A DNA stretch of 19,139 nt from RGEC01 sp964626685 (GCA_964626685.1 CAZVJY010000028.1:1-19139), one strand, 5' to 3'. Numbered from the stretch's first letter, positions 9,101-16,619 are shown. Notes: generated by a model from the sequence alone, not told the origin. Translations and numbers: made by a program.

Positions 9101-9577
9101 GCGAAGATTCAATGCTGAGTTGAGCACCAAATCCTGGGTATTTCCGAATGATAATCCCCGAAGCAATACACCGTCAGTCAGCAAGCCGGAGGTTTCAGAA
9201 ACCGCAGCGGCAGGTGGCTGGTTTTCCAGCTGTAATCCACTTGGATTTACCTCTGTACGCATGGGATAAACCTGCCGCATTTTAAAAAACGCGGGATTAA
9301 CAGCCTGATAGGTTATTTGTATCGGTTTATTTAGCCATTCGCCCACAAAAACAACGTTCCTGTGATTTTTTTGCCAGCGGTAATCTTTTCCTTCTTGCAA
9401 TACAGATTCTCCGGAAACCATACGCACGGAAGCTGGAATTACATATCCGGAATCAACAAAAACAAGGGTATCGGCAGGTATGAGAATCTTCGTGCGATGC
9501 TGCGATTGCGCATCATGAAAGAAAAGCGACAGCCCTACAAAACCCATAAAACGCAATATGGCAAGTTTGTATCTCAC
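6122..9577 (-). CDS. Very large outer-membrane beta-barrel protein of unknown function
   Basis: I recognise the type (large Bacteroidota outer-membrane proteins without an assigned role) but not a function. The 1151 residues begin with a signal peptide (about 1-25, ending FFHDAQSQ). A periplasmic-like region to about 130 is followed by RGLSFGNTQDLVLNSALNL at 140-158 and a short module at 267-338 with YLDGKRLERG and DYTIDYNLGEITF. A segment at 445-493 carries GRGNYRLS and GDYEPIQVL. The rest is dominated by alternating strands rich in aromatic and charged residues, as in a big barrel, and the last residue is Phe (RYLF), a usual barrel end. A loop at 845-859 (DFNENKVQEVSEF) looks like an EF-hand or dockerin-type calcium loop. 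No TonB box, plug domain or T9SS C-terminal sorting domain is seen. It starts 3 bases after the kinase stop, so the two are co-transcribed. Confidence 0.85.
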   Translation of the reverse strand: MRYKLAILRFMGFVGLSLFFHDAQSQHRTKILIPADTLVFVDSGYVIPASVRMVSGESVLQEGKDYRWQKNHRNVVFVGEWLNKPIQITYQAVNPAFFKMRQVYPMRTEVNPSGLQLENQPPAAAVSETSGLLTDGVLLRGLSFGNTQDLVLNSALNLRMSGKINENLSIEGALTDQEYPFQPDGTSSSIQDFDRIYVKAQSAKSTVTLGDYAFNGLSQAWFSKYAKKNRGIQLQRTDTARNWHIRSEGNAALARGRFARNELQGQEGLQGPYRLTGARNENFIIVVSGTEVVYLDGKRLERGYQADYTIDYNLGEITFMPRHLIAQNSRIVVEFQYTDRFYTRMVGAVMVSAEKRNVTLFGSMFREGDLPSQPLQQDLRLFDSSSMLDARQIMELAGDNPAAAAMSGAFRQMAFNPSAPNYIKKDSAGFSFFAYKSAPDSGEVYYRLSFAYVGPGRGNYRLSATTANGKTYRFVPPSGTSSQGDYEPIQVLHTPNKNSLTEWGMVWKFRPGNQVKISNAFSLQDNNLFSPLDDADNRGRALGIEWKQRNHIGKSKKDTTRSWQLQNDVKTEWTSARFTAVERFRDVEFGRLWNRQLFNPEGGTSPAGSRYLTHRIYLGNRNLETESRWGVNRFGANLSRFAFMRLKAENEGWFAEPAAEVSKATLGALNNDFKQLRLQGGYRQRSFTAVVEQMREESVFKFDTAAGSLINNSYRFDESRLRLDVRKGKYTLSVNAAGRTNLLPWNSTLLRASRWQSAGSDLFVSGKKAAFLKTGWQYRSMQLLDSTFAGQFADEKHTSARLEWSFPALTKNLSGNIFYQTLSAREQQRQFAYFEVPAGQGYYTWIDFNENKVQEVSEFVETPFRDQARFVRLLLPTGAFIRAQSVEWNGNLHYRLKNKRETVFFSNRLGWNYLGRNTFSSSLNRYLPFTENLQSDNVIAANAMLRNQAEIEGARWSVQYTTQYRGNKNFFGQGPELRNVQTHTLFHRRDFGTAWQMRATADKKLHKNQSAVQPANNFSYSGFSAEPQVLWQLNTRMRIALSGKKEWSDSLGGRRLAERSEISATVTRSIGSTGMLDVRFTRIDFTYNAQPNTALAFDVMQGFTPGKNYRFNAEIRMSAANNVQVLLNYEARKTGNIGMIHIGRAEARYLF

Positions 9578-9580
9578 GCA

Positions 9581-12500
9581 TTACGCTGTTTCCATGAGTG
9601 GCAGCTGAACGACAAAGGTTGTGCCTTTGTTTTCCACGCTTTGAAAATGAATGAGACCACCAAACAGCTCCACAATACGTTTACTGATGGCCAGCCCCAG
9701 GCCCATACCACTGTTTTTGGTGCTAAAGTTTGGACTAAAAATCTGCTTGCGCAGGTTTTCAGGAATACCCGAACCGTTGTCTTCAAATGAAATTGACACG
9801 CGGCCCGTTTCCACACTTCCCCTAATCCGGATTAATCCTTTTCTGTCTTCGGGTATGGCCTGCACCGCGTTTTTGATGATATTGGTAAATACGCGACCCA
9901 GCTGATGCCTATCTGCCATTACAAAAGTTTCTGCGGGCAGGGCAACATAATCAAAAGTAACATTCTGCTCTTTGTCAAAAAGTTGAATCACCGAATCCAA
10001 AACAACTGCCAGATCCGTTTTCTCCATTTTGGGTTCCGGCATTTTGGCAAACGAAGAAAATTCTTCTGCCATGGCCGACAATGAGTCTATCTGGGTAATC
10101 AGCAGTTCGGTGGTCTTCTTGATTTTTTCTTCCAGGTTCTCATCCTTGCGCTGAATGGCATACTGCAAATGCTGCAGACTCAGCTTCATGGGCGTGAGCG
10201 GATTTTTAATTTCATGCGCCACCTGTTTTGCCATTTCTTTCCACGCACCCTGTCGCTCCCCTTCAGCAAGCCTGGCCGTACTTTCCTCCAGTTCCAGAAT
10301 CATTTTGTTGTACTGCGAAATCAGCAGGCCGATTTCATCATTGTGCTGCCATTCAATGGGCGAATTGGGCAATCCCAGTTTCACCAGCCCCATCTGCTGA
10401 CGAATTAGATTCAGCGGGCCTGTAATGCGCATTGCCATGATGTAAGCAACCAGGGCTGCCAACGCGAATACCAGGGCAAACAGATTAATGATCGTTACGG
10501 CATAGTTCGAAATTTCACGGTACAGATCTTTTCGGTTTGAGAAATAGGGCAAATTCAGATAGCCTTTGATATTGAGGTCATTATCAAGAATGGTGTAGTA
10601 GGCTGAGATATAGGTCAGATCACCAATTTGCTCATCTACTACAAAACCCGAACTGCCACTGTTCAGTTGTCGGTAGGCTTCCGGGTTCATCAGGTTGCCC
10701 AGAATATCCTGTTCATAGATTTTATCGTTACTGGAAATCAACAGCTTCCCGCGGGCATCATACAAATTGATATCGGTATTGTAGTAACTGCTGAGATCAT
10801 AGACGAGCCCTGTCTGAAAATTATTGAACAGTGCATCCAGGCTGGCCTGTGTTCCAATGGCGTTGGCGATTTCCGAGGTTTTGTTCCACAGCGATTCCCT
10901 TTGCCTGAGGGTATAATTGCTACGGAAATAATTGATGGTAACAAAAAGCACCACTACGAAGGTCACAAACACCACCAGCGTTACATAAACCTGCAGTTTT
11001 GAGCTTAGAAACAGCTCCCTTCCTGCGGTAAAAGGAATGCGGTTTTTAAGCATTTTCAGCACCCGAAGCCTTGTTACCGTGGCCGTTTGGATACTGAGGA
11101 TAAACTGTCTCAAAAGAATTACAACATAGTAAAGCAGCGTAATAAACAAGCCTGCAATACCCAGTACAGTAAAACCGGAAACTGACTCCAGTATTGAGCC
11201 CGAGGGCTTGCTGATAATAATTTCATTGCCCAGATCATCCGAATAGGTCAGGTGGCTGTAGCCATCTCTGGTGAGCAGGGTGTCTTTTCCCCAATCAGGA
11301 AAGGAAACAGCGTAATTGAACTGACCATAGCGCCGGCCCAGTTTATTCTTTGAGTATATGGCATAGCTGTAGCCATTTTCGGTAAACAAACCTTCCAGCG
11401 GCGATTTGTTGAACATATCTGCCAATCGGCCCTGGGTAGCCGATATGCGCGGTTTTAACAGTACAAAATAGGTTCCCAGATAAATACCTTTATCACCCAC
11501 ATCAAAGCGGCCCAGGTAACTGCCTTTGAGCTTGCGCTCATTCACCAGAGCGAAACGCGTGGTTATGGGTTTACATACATTGCTGTAGAAAAGATTGTTG
11601 ATGGTAATGTAATCAAAAGGATTCTGTTCACGGTAGCCTCTTCCCACGGCATTGTAATCAAAAACAAGTATCTCAAAATCCTCGCTGTATTCCGAGAAAT
11701 ACAACTGCCGCAGGCGTTTCTCAAACTCATTTTTGGTTTCATCGGTACAGGTGTAATAATCAACTACACCTTTATCATACAGCAGTTTTTGCTCTGTTGA
11801 AACCAGCAAATTATAAGGCTCTTTCTCATTTTGCAGCAATAGTTTGGCCGCCAGTATCTCACGTACTTCAAGTTCTTTGATGGCGATTTGTATGTTAAAT
11901 ATCAACCCTGTAACCAGACTGGGAATGACAATTTTCAACCCCACCCGAATCCATTCTTTGTGGTCTTTAAAGGCCAAATCATACAGCAGCAGTCCGGCAA
12001 CCACCACCGGCAGATAGAAAAACAGCCAGGATTCCTGCGTATTAAGAACCCAGGCATAAAACAGGATAAATGTTATTAAAGCAACCCAGCGTCGGGTGCT
12101 GATTGCAAAATAGGCTTCAAACAACCTCACCTGCTGCATCAGCCTGAAAAGCACCACATACCAGATAACGATGGCAGCCAGACCCAGCAGTGAGAAAACA
12201 TTTACCAGGTGAATATCATGAAAATTGAAGTTTACCGAACTGTCACGAACAAGCCTGGCGGTTTCTCCAAGAATAAACATAGAAGATCCATACAGTGCAA
12301 ACAGCGTAAAAATGAGCAAAAACAGCTTGAGCCAATTTGGTAACTTTCCCGAAAAGCGGTCCGTCAGCAGATTTAGCCATGATACAAAATAGTAACCCCA
12401 GATGCTGAGAAACAGCAGCACACCCAGATTCGGGAAATAGGCCGAAGAGGCGTATACTTCAGGAGCAAACAGGGCTGTTGCAGAAAGGTTCCAGAATGCG

Positions 12501-13231
12501 AGGCCTTTTTCATACAGCAAAGCCACTGCCATCCACAACACCAGGTTTACGGGTGTTTTTAACACATGCCATTTTCGGCGCGATGCAAAGCCCGCCCAGC
12601 CCAGACTCATCATCAACAGGCCAATACCTGCCATAACATCGAAAGGAATGCCCGGTTTAAACTCATCAATTACGAGATAAAACAGAGGCATGGCCGCGAT
12701 TTCAACCGGAATGCTGTTATCTATCGGGTTGGCTGACAAAGAGAACTTATTATCCTTTTCTTCCGCCAGCATGGCAGTACCCAGGGCTTTCAGTTCCGGA
12801 TTGCGTATTAAGTCACGGGCAAATACATAGTCCAGTGTATCGGTATGAATATTCCATACGGCAAGGTATCTGCCGAAGTGTTTTTGAATTTCAATCCCAT
12901 TGGCGCCTTTGGGCAGCAGGTTATAGCTATTGGAGGTCCAGTAAACAGGGACACTGCCTTTGAAAATAAATACCTCAACCCCGGCTTTCCTAAATTGCAG
13001 GGCTATTTCACTGCGTTCATCAATGCGTTTGGGGTTGGCCGCAAAGGTCCAGTCCTTGCGAATCAAATCGCGGGCTTCCTGCAATACCCTTGTGATTCGT
13101 GATGATTCCTTTTGCAGGGCAGCTTCCGGACCCAGATTCTGGTTTCGCAACATCAGCACATACCCGGAAACAGACAGCAGAAAACCTGTTATCATCCATA
13201 CCAATCCGGGTTTACGAAACCAATTTGCCAT
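9581..13231 (-). CDS. Large NtrY-like membrane sensor histidine kinase
   Basis: The catalytic part is complete: a HAMP linker at about 930-985, a HisKA dimerisation helix with phospho-acceptor His1006 in KQVAHEIKNPLTPMKLS (NtrY-like wording), an N box with Asn1117 and Asn1121, DNGSGIP at 1151-1157, and GMGLGLAISKRIV at 1175-1187. The sensing part is unusually long. TM1 is at about 9-28 and a first outside stretch at 30-190. A cluster of roughly seven or eight hydrophobic helices spans 198-450, a second outside region spans 455-685, with TM near 684-708 and 746-767. A third outside region at 768-908 looks like a Cache-type domain but I cannot confirm it, and a final TM lies at 909-933. No receiver domain is fused and no response regulator lies nearby. 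It starts 6 bases after hldD and ends 3 bases before the barrel gene. The 1216 residues greatly exceed the 500-750 of typical NtrY proteins. Confidence 0.93.
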   Translation of the reverse strand: MANWFRKPGLVWMITGFLLSVSGYVLMLRNQNLGPEAALQKESSRITRVLQEARDLIRKDWTFAANPKRIDERSEIALQFRKAGVEVFIFKGSVPVYWTSNSYNLLPKGANGIEIQKHFGRYLAVWNIHTDTLDYVFARDLIRNPELKALGTAMLAEEKDNKFSLSANPIDNSIPVEIAAMPLFYLVIDEFKPGIPFDVMAGIGLLMMSLGWAGFASRRKWHVLKTPVNLVLWMAVALLYEKGLAFWNLSATALFAPEVYASSAYFPNLGVLLFLSIWGYYFVSWLNLLTDRFSGKLPNWLKLFLLIFTLFALYGSSMFILGETARLVRDSSVNFNFHDIHLVNVFSLLGLAAIVIWYVVLFRLMQQVRLFEAYFAISTRRWVALITFILFYAWVLNTQESWLFFYLPVVVAGLLLYDLAFKDHKEWIRVGLKIVIPSLVTGLIFNIQIAIKELEVREILAAKLLLQNEKEPYNLLVSTEQKLLYDKGVVDYYTCTDETKNEFEKRLRQLYFSEYSEDFEILVFDYNAVGRGYREQNPFDYITINNLFYSNVCKPITTRFALVNERKLKGSYLGRFDVGDKGIYLGTYFVLLKPRISATQGRLADMFNKSPLEGLFTENGYSYAIYSKNKLGRRYGQFNYAVSFPDWGKDTLLTRDGYSHLTYSDDLGNEIIISKPSGSILESVSGFTVLGIAGLFITLLYYVVILLRQFILSIQTATVTRLRVLKMLKNRIPFTAGRELFLSSKLQVYVTLVVFVTFVVVLFVTINYFRSNYTLRQRESLWNKTSEIANAIGTQASLDALFNNFQTGLVYDLSSYYNTDINLYDARGKLLISSNDKIYEQDILGNLMNPEAYRQLNSGSSGFVVDEQIGDLTYISAYYTILDNDLNIKGYLNLPYFSNRKDLYREISNYAVTIINLFALVFALAALVAYIMAMRITGPLNLIRQQMGLVKLGLPNSPIEWQHNDEIGLLISQYNKMILELEESTARLAEGERQGAWKEMAKQVAHEIKNPLTPMKLSLQHLQYAIQRKDENLEEKIKKTTELLITQIDSLSAMAEEFSSFAKMPEPKMEKTDLAVVLDSVIQLFDKEQNVTFDYVALPAETFVMADRHQLGRVFTNIIKNAVQAIPEDRKGLIRIRGSVETGRVSISFEDNGSGIPENLRKQIFSPNFSTKNSGMGLGLAISKRIVELFGGLIHFQSVENKGTTFVVQLPLMETA

Positions 13232-13237
13232 GTTTTT

Positions 13238-14203
13238 TTACATATAGTTTCCTGGCATCAGATAATTGCCAATGTAGTCGAGCACTGCTTCGTCCAGGTC
13301 ATAAAAACCCTGATTATATCCCGCCTGTATCAATCTATCCATGTCGGCACAGGTATAATACTGATACTTTTCACGAATATCTTCGGGGATGTCCACAAAA
13401 TCAATTTGCGGCATCTCATTCAACGCAAGAAAAATGGGCATAACCAGATCCTGAAAAGTGCCGGCGGTTCCTGTCCCCAGGTTGTACAAACCACTGTTTT
13501 TGCGGTTCTCCATGAAAAAGGTCAGCACTTTCAGCACATCCTTCACGTATATAAAATCCCGTTGTTGCCTGCCATTGTCAAAATCGGGCCTGTGGCTTTT
13601 GAACAGGCTCACTTTACCGGTGTTTCTAATTTGATGGAAGGCATGAAACACCACGCTGGCCATCCGCTTTTTGTGGTACTCATTGGGGCCGAAAACATTG
13701 AAAAACTTGAATCCTGCCCAAAATGGAGGGGTACGCTTTTGCTGCATTACCCAAAGATCAAACCTATGCTTGCTAAGTCCATAAGGATTCAGCGGTTTTA
13801 ATTTTTCCAGGTTTTCCGGTTTATCTGAAAAGCCATGTTCACCCGCACCGTAGGTTGCTGCGCTGCTGGCGTAGATCAGCGGTACAGAATACTTCACACA
13901 CAGCTCCCAAACACGCTTGCTGTATTCTAAATTGAGGTGATTGAGAATATCTTCTCCAAATTCAGCGGTATCGGTGCGGGCACCGATGTGGTGCACAAAC
14001 TGTATGCGCTCGGCATGGTGTTCAAACCACGTAAAAAAATCATCGCGGTGCACGCAATGGCTGAGTTTCTTCCCCTCCAGGTTGGGATTTTTTTCCGGAT
14101 TGGAAAAATCATCCACTGCCACAAGGTCGGCATAACCCAGTGCCTGCAAATGCCCAAGCATAGCCGAACCAATGAATCCTGCGGCTCCGGTAACAACAAT
14201 CAT
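13238..14203 (-). CDS. hldD: ADP-L-glycero-D-manno-heptose 6-epimerase
   Basis: Epimerises ADP-D-glycero-D-manno-heptose to the L form, the last step in making the heptose donor for the LPS inner core; cytoplasmic. It is a short-chain dehydrogenase/epimerase with the NAD(P) Rossmann motif TGAAGFIGS at 5-13, a serine cluster YASSAATYG at 111-119, the catalytic pair Tyr141 and Lys145 in YGLSK, FFNVFGPNEYHK at 167-178 and QRDFIYVKDV at 214-223, wording characteristic of HldD. The open frame extends to 14239, but the ATG at 14203 puts MIVVTGAAGFIG at the N-terminus, as in the family, giving 321 residues. It is the first gene of the operon with the sensor kinase and the outer-membrane barrel. A -7-like box lies only 6 bases before the ATG. 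Confidence 0.95.
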   Translation of the reverse strand: MIVVTGAAGFIGSAMLGHLQALGYADLVAVDDFSNPEKNPNLEGKKLSHCVHRDDFFTWFEHHAERIQFVHHIGARTDTAEFGEDILNHLNLEYSKRVWELCVKYSVPLIYASSAATYGAGEHGFSDKPENLEKLKPLNPYGLSKHRFDLWVMQQKRTPPFWAGFKFFNVFGPNEYHKKRMASVVFHAFHQIRNTGKVSLFKSHRPDFDNGRQQRDFIYVKDVLKVLTFFMENRKNSGLYNLGTGTAGTFQDLVMPIFLALNEMPQIDFVDIPEDIREKYQYYTCADMDRLIQAGYNQGFYDLDEAVLDYIGNYLMPGNYM

Positions 14204-14208
14204 TGGGT

Positions 14209-14216
14209 CAAAAATA
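14209..14216 (-). promoter_or_regulatory. Possible -7 box immediately upstream of hldD
   Basis: Minus-strand sequence TATTTTTG matches TAnnTTTG exactly but ends 5 bases before the hldD ATG, so a transcript from it would be leaderless or nearly so. There is no convincing -33 TTTG. It may be real or a chance match. Confidence 0.25.
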
Positions 14217-14265
14217 CGGCATTCAGCGCGGTTTTTCACGGAATACAGTGCTGTAAAGCCCTAAT

Positions 14266-14280
14266 TGTGCCACTGGCACA
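14266..14280. promoter_or_regulatory. Perfect inverted repeat between hldD and the symporter gene (candidate operator)
   Basis: TGTGCCA-C-TGGCACA is a perfect 7-1-7 palindrome in the divergent region, 63 bases upstream of hldD and 48 bases upstream of the symporter ATG. A compact symmetric site between divergent genes suits a dimeric regulator, but no regulator gene lies beside it and only one copy is seen. Confidence 0.3.
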
Positions 14281-14327
14281 TCCGGTTTGCCGCTCAAAGT
14301 GAGTATTATTGCAACCACGAATATTGC

Positions 14328-15575
14328 ATGATTGCCAAACGACATCAATTAACCGTTCTCATCATTGCCGGCATGCTCATAGGCATTGCACTGGGTGAAT
14401 GGATTTACCTCAGCAGTACCAAACCCAACGCACTCCTGTTTGCAGAACGAATGAAACTGCTTACTACTATTTTTCTGCGGCTGGTGCAAATGATTATTGC
14501 ACCGCTGGTATTCAGCACACTGGTGGCCGGTATTGCCAAAATGGGCGATTTGAAAGCCGTAGGACGCGTTGGCGGAAAAAGCATGCTTTGGTTTGTAAGC
14601 GCAAGCCTCATCAGCTTGTTGCTGGGCCTGGTACTTGTGAATGTCTTCAAACCCGGTGTGGGCGTTAATCTGGGCGAGGGCGACGTGGCCGGCGCAAAAG
14701 ATTTTTTGAATAATAGCAAGGGTTTCAGCCTGCAAGGATTTATTGAGCATGTTTTTCCGAAAAGTGTAATTGAGGCCATGGCCACGAATGAAATCCTTCA
14801 GCTGGTGGTATTCAGCATCTTTTTCGGAGTTGCCATGACAGCCCTGGGCGAAAAAGCAGCTCCCCTTACCCGCGCCCTGGACACCATAGGACATGTATGC
14901 CTGAAAATGGTTGGCTATATCATGTGGTTTGCCCCGCTGGGCGTGCTGGGTGGCGTTGCATCCATTGTGGCAAAAAAAGGACTCGGTGTACTCACCGTTT
15001 ATGGAAAATACATGGGCAGTTTCTACCTGGGACTGGGCGTATTGTGGCTCGTATTGCTGGCCGCCGGGTTCATCATTCTGAGAAAAAGATTAAAAATATT
15101 GCTTTCGCGCATTCAGCAGCCCCTGCTCATCGCCTTCAGCACCACCAGCAGCGAAGCGGTTTTCCCAAAACTCACCGAAGAACTGGAGCGCTTTGGCTGC
15201 CGCCCCAATATTGTAAGCTTTGTACTTCCGCTAGGCTATAGTTTTAACCTGGATGGCAGCATGATGTACATGACATTCGCCAGTATTTTCATTGCACAGG
15301 CGTATGGGATTCCATTGGACACGGGGACGCAGATCACCATGCTGTTGGTGCTGATGCTCACCAGCAAAGGCATTGCGGGCGTACCCAGAGCCAGCCTGGT
15401 GGTGGTTACCGCTACCTGTGCCATGTTTGACATTCCTGCAGAAGGTATTGCCCTGATTTTACCCATTGACCATTTTTGTGATATGGGCCGCAGCATGACC
15501 AATGTTCTGGGAAATGCCCTTGCTACCTCAGCAGTAAGCAAATGGGAAAACGGTTTGGAACACACCCATGACTGA
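14328..15575 (+). CDS. Dicarboxylate/amino-acid:cation symporter (DAACS/SDF family)
   Basis: Inner-membrane secondary transporter of the GltP/DctA/GltPh family that takes up acidic amino acids or C4-dicarboxylates with Na+ or H+. The 415 residues match the family. N-terminal helices are followed by the helical-hairpin-1 serine-rich stretch STTSSEAVFPKL, NLDGSMMYM (counterpart of the NMDGT sodium/substrate motif), SKGIAGVPRAS in hairpin 2, and DHFCDMGRSMTNVLGN in the last helix, where the Asp and Arg positions known to bind substrate are kept. The frame opens earlier at a TTG (14265), but those residues do not resemble the family, so the ATG at 14328 is preferred. The exact substrate cannot be called. 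The stop overlaps the next small gene by 8 bases. Confidence 0.94.
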   Translation: MIAKRHQLTVLIIAGMLIGIALGEWIYLSSTKPNALLFAERMKLLTTIFLRLVQMIIAPLVFSTLVAGIAKMGDLKAVGRVGGKSMLWFVSASLISLLLGLVLVNVFKPGVGVNLGEGDVAGAKDFLNNSKGFSLQGFIEHVFPKSVIEAMATNEILQLVVFSIFFGVAMTALGEKAAPLTRALDTIGHVCLKMVGYIMWFAPLGVLGGVASIVAKKGLGVLTVYGKYMGSFYLGLGVLWLVLLAAGFIILRKRLKILLSRIQQPLLIAFSTTSSEAVFPKLTEELERFGCRPNIVSFVLPLGYSFNLDGSMMYMTFASIFIAQAYGIPLDTGTQITMLLVLMLTSKGIAGVPRASLVVVTATCAMFDIPAEGIALILPIDHFCDMGRSMTNVLGNALATSAVSKWENGLEHTHD

Positions 15576-15909
15576 TTTTCAGGAACTGGCCTCATTCACC
15601 CCGGATACAGACATCCTGCTGGCCACAAAAAACCAGCTCGAAAAAGATGTTGGCATAGCTGATTTTACCTTCAAGGAAGAAACCTACCCCGATTTGCCCG
15701 CGATGGTTGCAGAACTGCAGACATTTATGGCTGATTTGCAACAGAAAAACCCGGCCGCACTGATGCGGGTGGTAAACAGGATTGACCTCAGTGAAAGTCA
15801 GTATCGAAAAGTAAAAAGCATGCCGGGAGATTTTACCGAAAATTTAGCCAAGGCCTCCGTTTTAAGGGCATTTCAAAAGGTTGTTATTCGCAAAAAAATG
15901 AGCGAATAA
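15568..15909 (+). CDS. Small conserved cytosolic protein of unknown function
   Basis: I do not recognise a named domain in these 113 residues. There is no signal peptide or membrane segment. The N-terminal third is acidic. The middle (about 45-75) looks helical, with PAMVAELQTFMADLQQKNP then ALMRVVNRIDLSESQYRK, and the C-terminus is basic (KVVIRKKMSE). The RIDLSE-x-QYRKV stretch suggests a structured helical domain. The ATG lies inside the symporter 3' end (ATGACTGA overlap), so translation is probably coupled. Coding use resembles its neighbours, so it is a real gene. A cytosolic partner of the symporter is possible but is only inferred from position. Confidence 0.8.
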   Translation: MTDFQELASFTPDTDILLATKNQLEKDVGIADFTFKEETYPDLPAMVAELQTFMADLQQKNPAALMRVVNRIDLSESQYRKVKSMPGDFTENLAKASVLRAFQKVVIRKKMSE

Positions 15910-15913
15910 ATGG

Positions 15914-15930
15914 GGAAGGTCGCCTTTTTT
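15914..15930 (+). terminator. Weak possible terminator after the small unknown gene
   Basis: Bases 15914-15919 (GGAAGG) can pair with 15923-15928 (CCTTTT) around a 3-base loop: four Watson-Crick pairs plus two G-U pairs, ending in a T run to 15930. The stem is short, so read-through into the DUF5606 gene is quite possible. Confidence 0.3.
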
Positions 15931-15999
15931 CGTATATTCATTTATCAATAAATCCCTTCTATTTGCAGGTATGGGCATAAAACACGAAATTTGCCCCTC

Positions 16000-16551
16000 A
16001 TGGAATTGAAAGACATCGTTTCGGTATCGGGTGTTCCCGGTCTGCACAAAATCATCGGAAGAAACAAAACCGGTTTGATTGTTGAAACCATTGGCACAGG
16101 CAAAAAATTTGCCACCACCCTGCAGCAGCGCGTAAGTGTACTGGCTGATATCGCTATGTTTACCGACGAAGGCGAAACCAAATTGTGGCAGGTGCTGCAA
16201 CAGCTGAAAGCCCTGGATGAAGCCGGTTCCAACCCACCCGCATCCAATGCCGACAACAATGAAATCAAAGCCTACATGGGCAAGGTTCTTCCCAACTACG
16301 ACCGCGAAAAAGTGTATCCCGGCGACATGAAAAAACTGTTCAGCTGGTATGGGATTATCAAAGGCCTGCTGGACTGGAGCAAACTGGGACAGGAAGAGGA
16401 AGAAAGCTCCGAAGAAGCCGGCAGCACCGACAAACCCGCAGAAAAAACCGGCGGCAAGGCAGTTGCTCCAAAAAAGGTTAAAACCTCAACACCCAAGCCC
16501 ACCGGCGGTGTGAAGGCCAAGACCACCACGCCCCGCAAGATGGGATCGTAA
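16000..16551 (+). CDS. DUF5606 family protein
   Basis: Conserved Bacteroidota protein of unknown role; cytosolic. The N-terminal 125 residues fit the DUF5606 pattern as I know it: MELKDIVSVSGVPGLHKII at 1-19, TGLIVETIGTGKKF at 24-37, SVLADIAMFTDEGE at 46-59, VLPNYDREKVYPGDMKKLFSWY at 96-117. After that come an acidic run (EEEESSEEAG, about 132-141) and a Lys/Thr/Pro/Gly-rich tail to residue 183, ending PRKMGS, a flexible charged extension that could bind nucleic acid. The frame opens at a TTG at 15991, but the ATG at 16000 gives the family N-terminus. A one-mismatch -7 box (TCTATTTG, 15958-15965) lies 34 bases upstream. The neighbours give no functional clue. Confidence 0.88.
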   Translation: MELKDIVSVSGVPGLHKIIGRNKTGLIVETIGTGKKFATTLQQRVSVLADIAMFTDEGETKLWQVLQQLKALDEAGSNPPASNADNNEIKAYMGKVLPNYDREKVYPGDMKKLFSWYGIIKGLLDWSKLGQEEEESSEEAGSTDKPAEKTGGKAVAPKKVKTSTPKPTGGVKAKTTTPRKMGS

Positions 16552-16603
16552 GGGTTACAGCTACCTTCTTTTTCAGCACATTTTTTGACAGGCAAACAGG
16601 CCG

Positions 16604-16619
16604 ACAATTCTATAATTGT
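16604..16619. promoter_or_regulatory. AT-rich inverted repeat touching the helicase -33 box
   Basis: ACAATT-CTAT-AATTGT is a perfect 6-4-6 dyad whose last base is the first base of the -33 TTTG at 16619-16622. A protein bound here would cover the -33 element, so it is a candidate operator for the RNA helicase gene. AT-rich dyads of this size also occur by chance. Confidence 0.3.

Noticed and set aside
13112..13801. Plus-strand open frame of 229 codons across the kinase and hldD 5'/3' junction
   Set aside because: It spans two well-supported minus-strand genes, has no recognisable domain and no promoter or start context.
14286..14311. TTTG followed by TATTATTG upstream of the symporter as a promoter
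   Set aside because: The spacer is only 14 bases and the -7 box has a mismatch, so it falls short of the expected pattern; kept only as a weak possibility.
14349..14894. Minus-strand open frame of 181 codons opposite the symporter
   Set aside because: Antisense to conserved transmembrane helices of the symporter and without family resemblance.
16552..16580. Possible terminator after the DUF5606 gene (GGT...ACC followed by CTTCTTTTT)
   Set aside because: Only a three-base-pair stem can be formed; too weak to call.
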